A stretch of DNA of 18,285 nucleotides from Elusimicrobiota bacterium (GTDB taxonomy: Bacteria; Elusimicrobiota; Elusimicrobia; Elusimicrobiales; UBA9959), in contig DNQL01000274.1 in assembly GCA_003500765.1 (NCBI GenBank), positions 1 through 18,285 of the forward strand, read 5' to 3'. Both the position numbers and the translations under genes were made by a program. Below the pieces are notes generated by a model that did not search any database, was not told where the DNA came from, and saw only the letters and a program-made list of their open reading frames with translations. Positions 16,775-18,285 of this stretch are shown piece after piece. Numbering within the stretch: position 1 is the first letter of the stretch; every line of letters begins with the position of its first letter.

Positions 16775-17610
16775 AGACAGGTGTGATTATTCAGGCCAGA
16801 ATGGCCTCGACCCGTTTACCCGCCAAGGTTGCTAAGGAGCTGCCGTACGCCAGTGGAATCACGGTAATAGAGCAGGTTGTACGGCGACTCAGGAAATGCC
16901 GTGTTTTGGACTGTGTGGTCGTGGCGACCACTACCGACAAATCTGATGACACGCTGGTTAAGCTTGTGCGTAAAGCCGGTGCAAAATTATTTCGTGGTTC
17001 CAAGAATGATGTTCTGTCCCGCTACTATTATGCCGCTAAAAAGTTCAGGATGGATACGGTGGTGCGAATAACCAGCGATTGCCCTTGCGTTGACCCTTCC
17101 CTGGTAGATTCCATGGTCGGGGTTCATCTCGCTAGACACGCCGATTATACCGCCAATGTCGTAAAGACGACCTTTCCGGATGGATATGACGTGGAGGTGC
17201 TCGGTTTTAAGTCGCTCAGAACTGCTTTTGAAAAATCCGTTAATCCACAGGATCGAGAGCATGTGACCTCATATATCAGGAACCGTCCCGGTGAGTTCCG
17301 GGTCGCCTCGGTCAGGGCCCCCGCCTGGGGACGCCGTCCAGAGCTTAGGGTCACGCTTGATACGCCCGATGATTACCTGTTGCTGTGCGCTATTTATGAT
17401 CAGCTTTATTCCCACTCGCGCCCGTTTACCTTCCGCGAGGTCATAAGTTTGTTCCGGCGCAAGCCGTGGCTGGAACAAATAAACAGACGCAGTCTTCCTA
17501 AAAAGAGGAGTCGGACCATTAACGAGGAGTTGAGGCAGGCTGTTTCATTGCTTGAGCTACAGGAACTGGATCGAGCTGCTGAAGTTTTCAGGAAGATACT
17601 GAAAAAATGA
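16771..17610 (+). CDS. SpsF-like cytidylyltransferase, probable CMP-nonulosonate activation
   Basis: This 279-residue protein belongs to the SpsF family: IIQARMASTRLPAKV (6-20) is the nucleotide-binding P-loop-like start, followed by VVVATTTDKSDDTL, FRGSKNDVLSRYYYAAK, ITSDCPCVDPSLVDSMV and LRVTLDTPDDYLL, all family features. In B. subtilis sps and many nonulosonate clusters, an SpsF stands in for PseF and is thought to activate the nine-carbon acid with CTP. Its position between pseC and pseG supports that. The last ~35 residues (about 244-279), charged and helical with RTINEELRQAVSLLELQEL, extend beyond the core nucleotidyltransferase fold. Third positions are clearly AT-richer than in the rml genes. 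ATG 16771 overlaps the pseC stop, and its own stop overlaps the pseG start (ATGA). Confidence 0.82.
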   Translation: MKTGVIIQARMASTRLPAKVAKELPYASGITVIEQVVRRLRKCRVLDCVVVATTTDKSDDTLVKLVRKAGAKLFRGSKNDVLSRYYYAAKKFRMDTVVRITSDCPCVDPSLVDSMVGVHLARHADYTANVVKTTFPDGYDVEVLGFKSLRTAFEKSVNPQDREHVTSYIRNRPGEFRVASVRAPAWGRRPELRVTLDTPDDYLLLCAIYDQLYSHSRPFTFREVISLFRRKPWLEQINRRSLPKKRSRTINEELRQAVSLLELQELDRAAEVFRKILKK

Positions 17611-18285
17611 AAGTGCTGATATTTACGGAGGGAGGAGGTAAAAGCGGGTTCGGGCACGTCACCCGCTGCCTGGCGCTCTACCGCGCTTTCGCCTCGGCCG
17701 GTGCCCGACCGGAACTGGTCCTGGACGGAGACGACGCTGCGGCGGGCTTGCTGCGAGGGGCCAGGTGCAGGAGTCTGTCCTGGCGCGGGCCGCGCGGGTT
17801 GGCCGCGATAGGCGCCGGGGACATAGCCGTGGTGGATTCCTATAAAGCTCCTTTGGATTTTTACCGGCAGGTAGCAGCCAGAGCGCGTCTGCTGGTGAGC
17901 CTGGATGATTGCAAGCTCCAGTGCTACCCGGCAGGGCTGGTGGTGAACGGGGCCGTGGCCGCCGCGCGGCTGCGCTATCCGCGCGCCGCCGGCGTGGAAT
18001 ACTTGTTGGGCGCGCGCTATACCCCGCTACGGCCTGAATTCAGTACTTGCCCGCGCCGCGCGCAGCCCGCGAAGTTGCGCCGGGTTCTGATAACCTTCGG
18101 CGGGTCCGATACCGGTGGACTGGCTGACAGGCTGGGCGAATTTCTGCGCAAGAATACGGACTTCAGGATCGAGACGCTCCGGGTCGGACGCCGGCTGGGC
18201 GCCGCCGCTGTTAAGCGCGCCATGCTGCGCGCCGACGCCTGCGTGACGGCCTGCGGCCAGACCACCTACGAACTGGCCGCCTGCG
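17607..18285 (+). CDS. pseG: UDP-2,4-diacetamido-2,4,6-trideoxy-L-altrose hydrolase, 5' part (cut by window end)
   Basis: PseG removes UDP from the 2,4-diacetamido-trideoxy-altrose intermediate, freeing the sugar that PseI condenses with phosphoenolpyruvate. The frame opens at ATG 17607, in an ATGA overlap with the spsF-like gene, and runs without stop to the right edge, so 226 residues are visible. GFGHVTRCLAL (14-24) contains the catalytic His17, the same position as in Campylobacter PseG. VVDSYKAPLDFY, LVSLDDCK and the GT-B-like RRVLITFGGSDTGGL segment follow, then ACVTACGQTTYELAAC close to the window end, the start of the UDP-binding region. The GC content returns to the high level of the upstream operons. 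It is a GT28-like fold, but the Gly-x-Gly-His-x-x-Arg start and context favour the hydrolase over a glycosyltransferase. Confidence 0.9.
   Translation, partial: MKVLIFTEGGGKSGFGHVTRCLALYRAFASAGARPELVLDGDDAAAGLLRGARCRSLSWRGPRGLAAIGAGDIAVVDSYKAPLDFYRQVAARARLLVSLDDCKLQCYPAGLVVNGAVAAARLRYPRAAGVEYLLGARYTPLRPEFSTCPRRAQPAKLRRVLITFGGSDTGGLADRLGEFLRKNTDFRIETLRVGRRLGAAAVKRAMLRADACVTACGQTTYELAAC

Overview
This window is a dense cluster of nucleotide-sugar biosynthesis genes, almost certainly part of a surface polysaccharide locus (O-antigen, capsule or glycan for surface or flagellar glycosylation) of a bacterium. Every supported gene is on the + strand. Most of the DNA is GC-rich, yet it uses ATA (Ile) and AGG (Arg) codons freely. 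Together with the O-antigen-type gene content this suggests a Gram-negative-type bacterium outside the best-known GC-rich proteobacteria. An Elusimicrobiota- or Omnitrophota-like origin is only a guess; no rRNA or other phylogenetic marker is present.

Layout. (1) 1-926: the last 46 codons of a probable NodU/CmcH-type carbamoyltransferase, then the only glycosyltransferase (GT2) in the window. (2) 942-4271: a complete dTDP-L-rhamnose set in the order rmlA-rmlC-rmlD-rmlB. (3) 4268-9681: a CDP-3,6-dideoxyhexose set comprising an NAD-dependent sugar reductase, rfbF, rfbG, rfbH and an RmlC-like epimerase, ending with an MBL-fold metallohydrolase of unknown role. The RmlC paralogue points to an L-configured product such as CDP-ascarylose; the E3 reductase partner of RfbH (AscD/RfbI) is absent. 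(4) 9682-9789: the only real intergenic gap, holding an extended -10 promoter followed by a hairpin with a T-run. (5) 9790-13345: two tandem Gmd-family dehydratases of different subfamilies and a bifunctional ManC, making GDP-mannose and GDP-4-keto-6-deoxymannose. (6) 13342-14622: a TviB/WbpO-type UDP-HexNAc 6-dehydrogenase. (7) 14649-18285: the start of a pseudaminic-acid-type nonulosonate set (pseB, pseC, spsF-like, pseG cut by the window end). Parts of this last block have a clearly lower GC content.

The genes are tightly packed: most junctions overlap by 1 or 4 bases (TGATG or ATGA) or are separated by 1-26 bases, which implies long translationally coupled operons. Up to three units can be proposed: 1-9681, 9790-14622 and 14649 onward. 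The unusual feature is that one locus supplies sugars on five nucleotide carriers (dTDP, CDP, GDP, UDP and, by its continuation, CMP) while only one glycosyltransferase and no flippase or polymerase lies in the window; these are presumably in the flanks.
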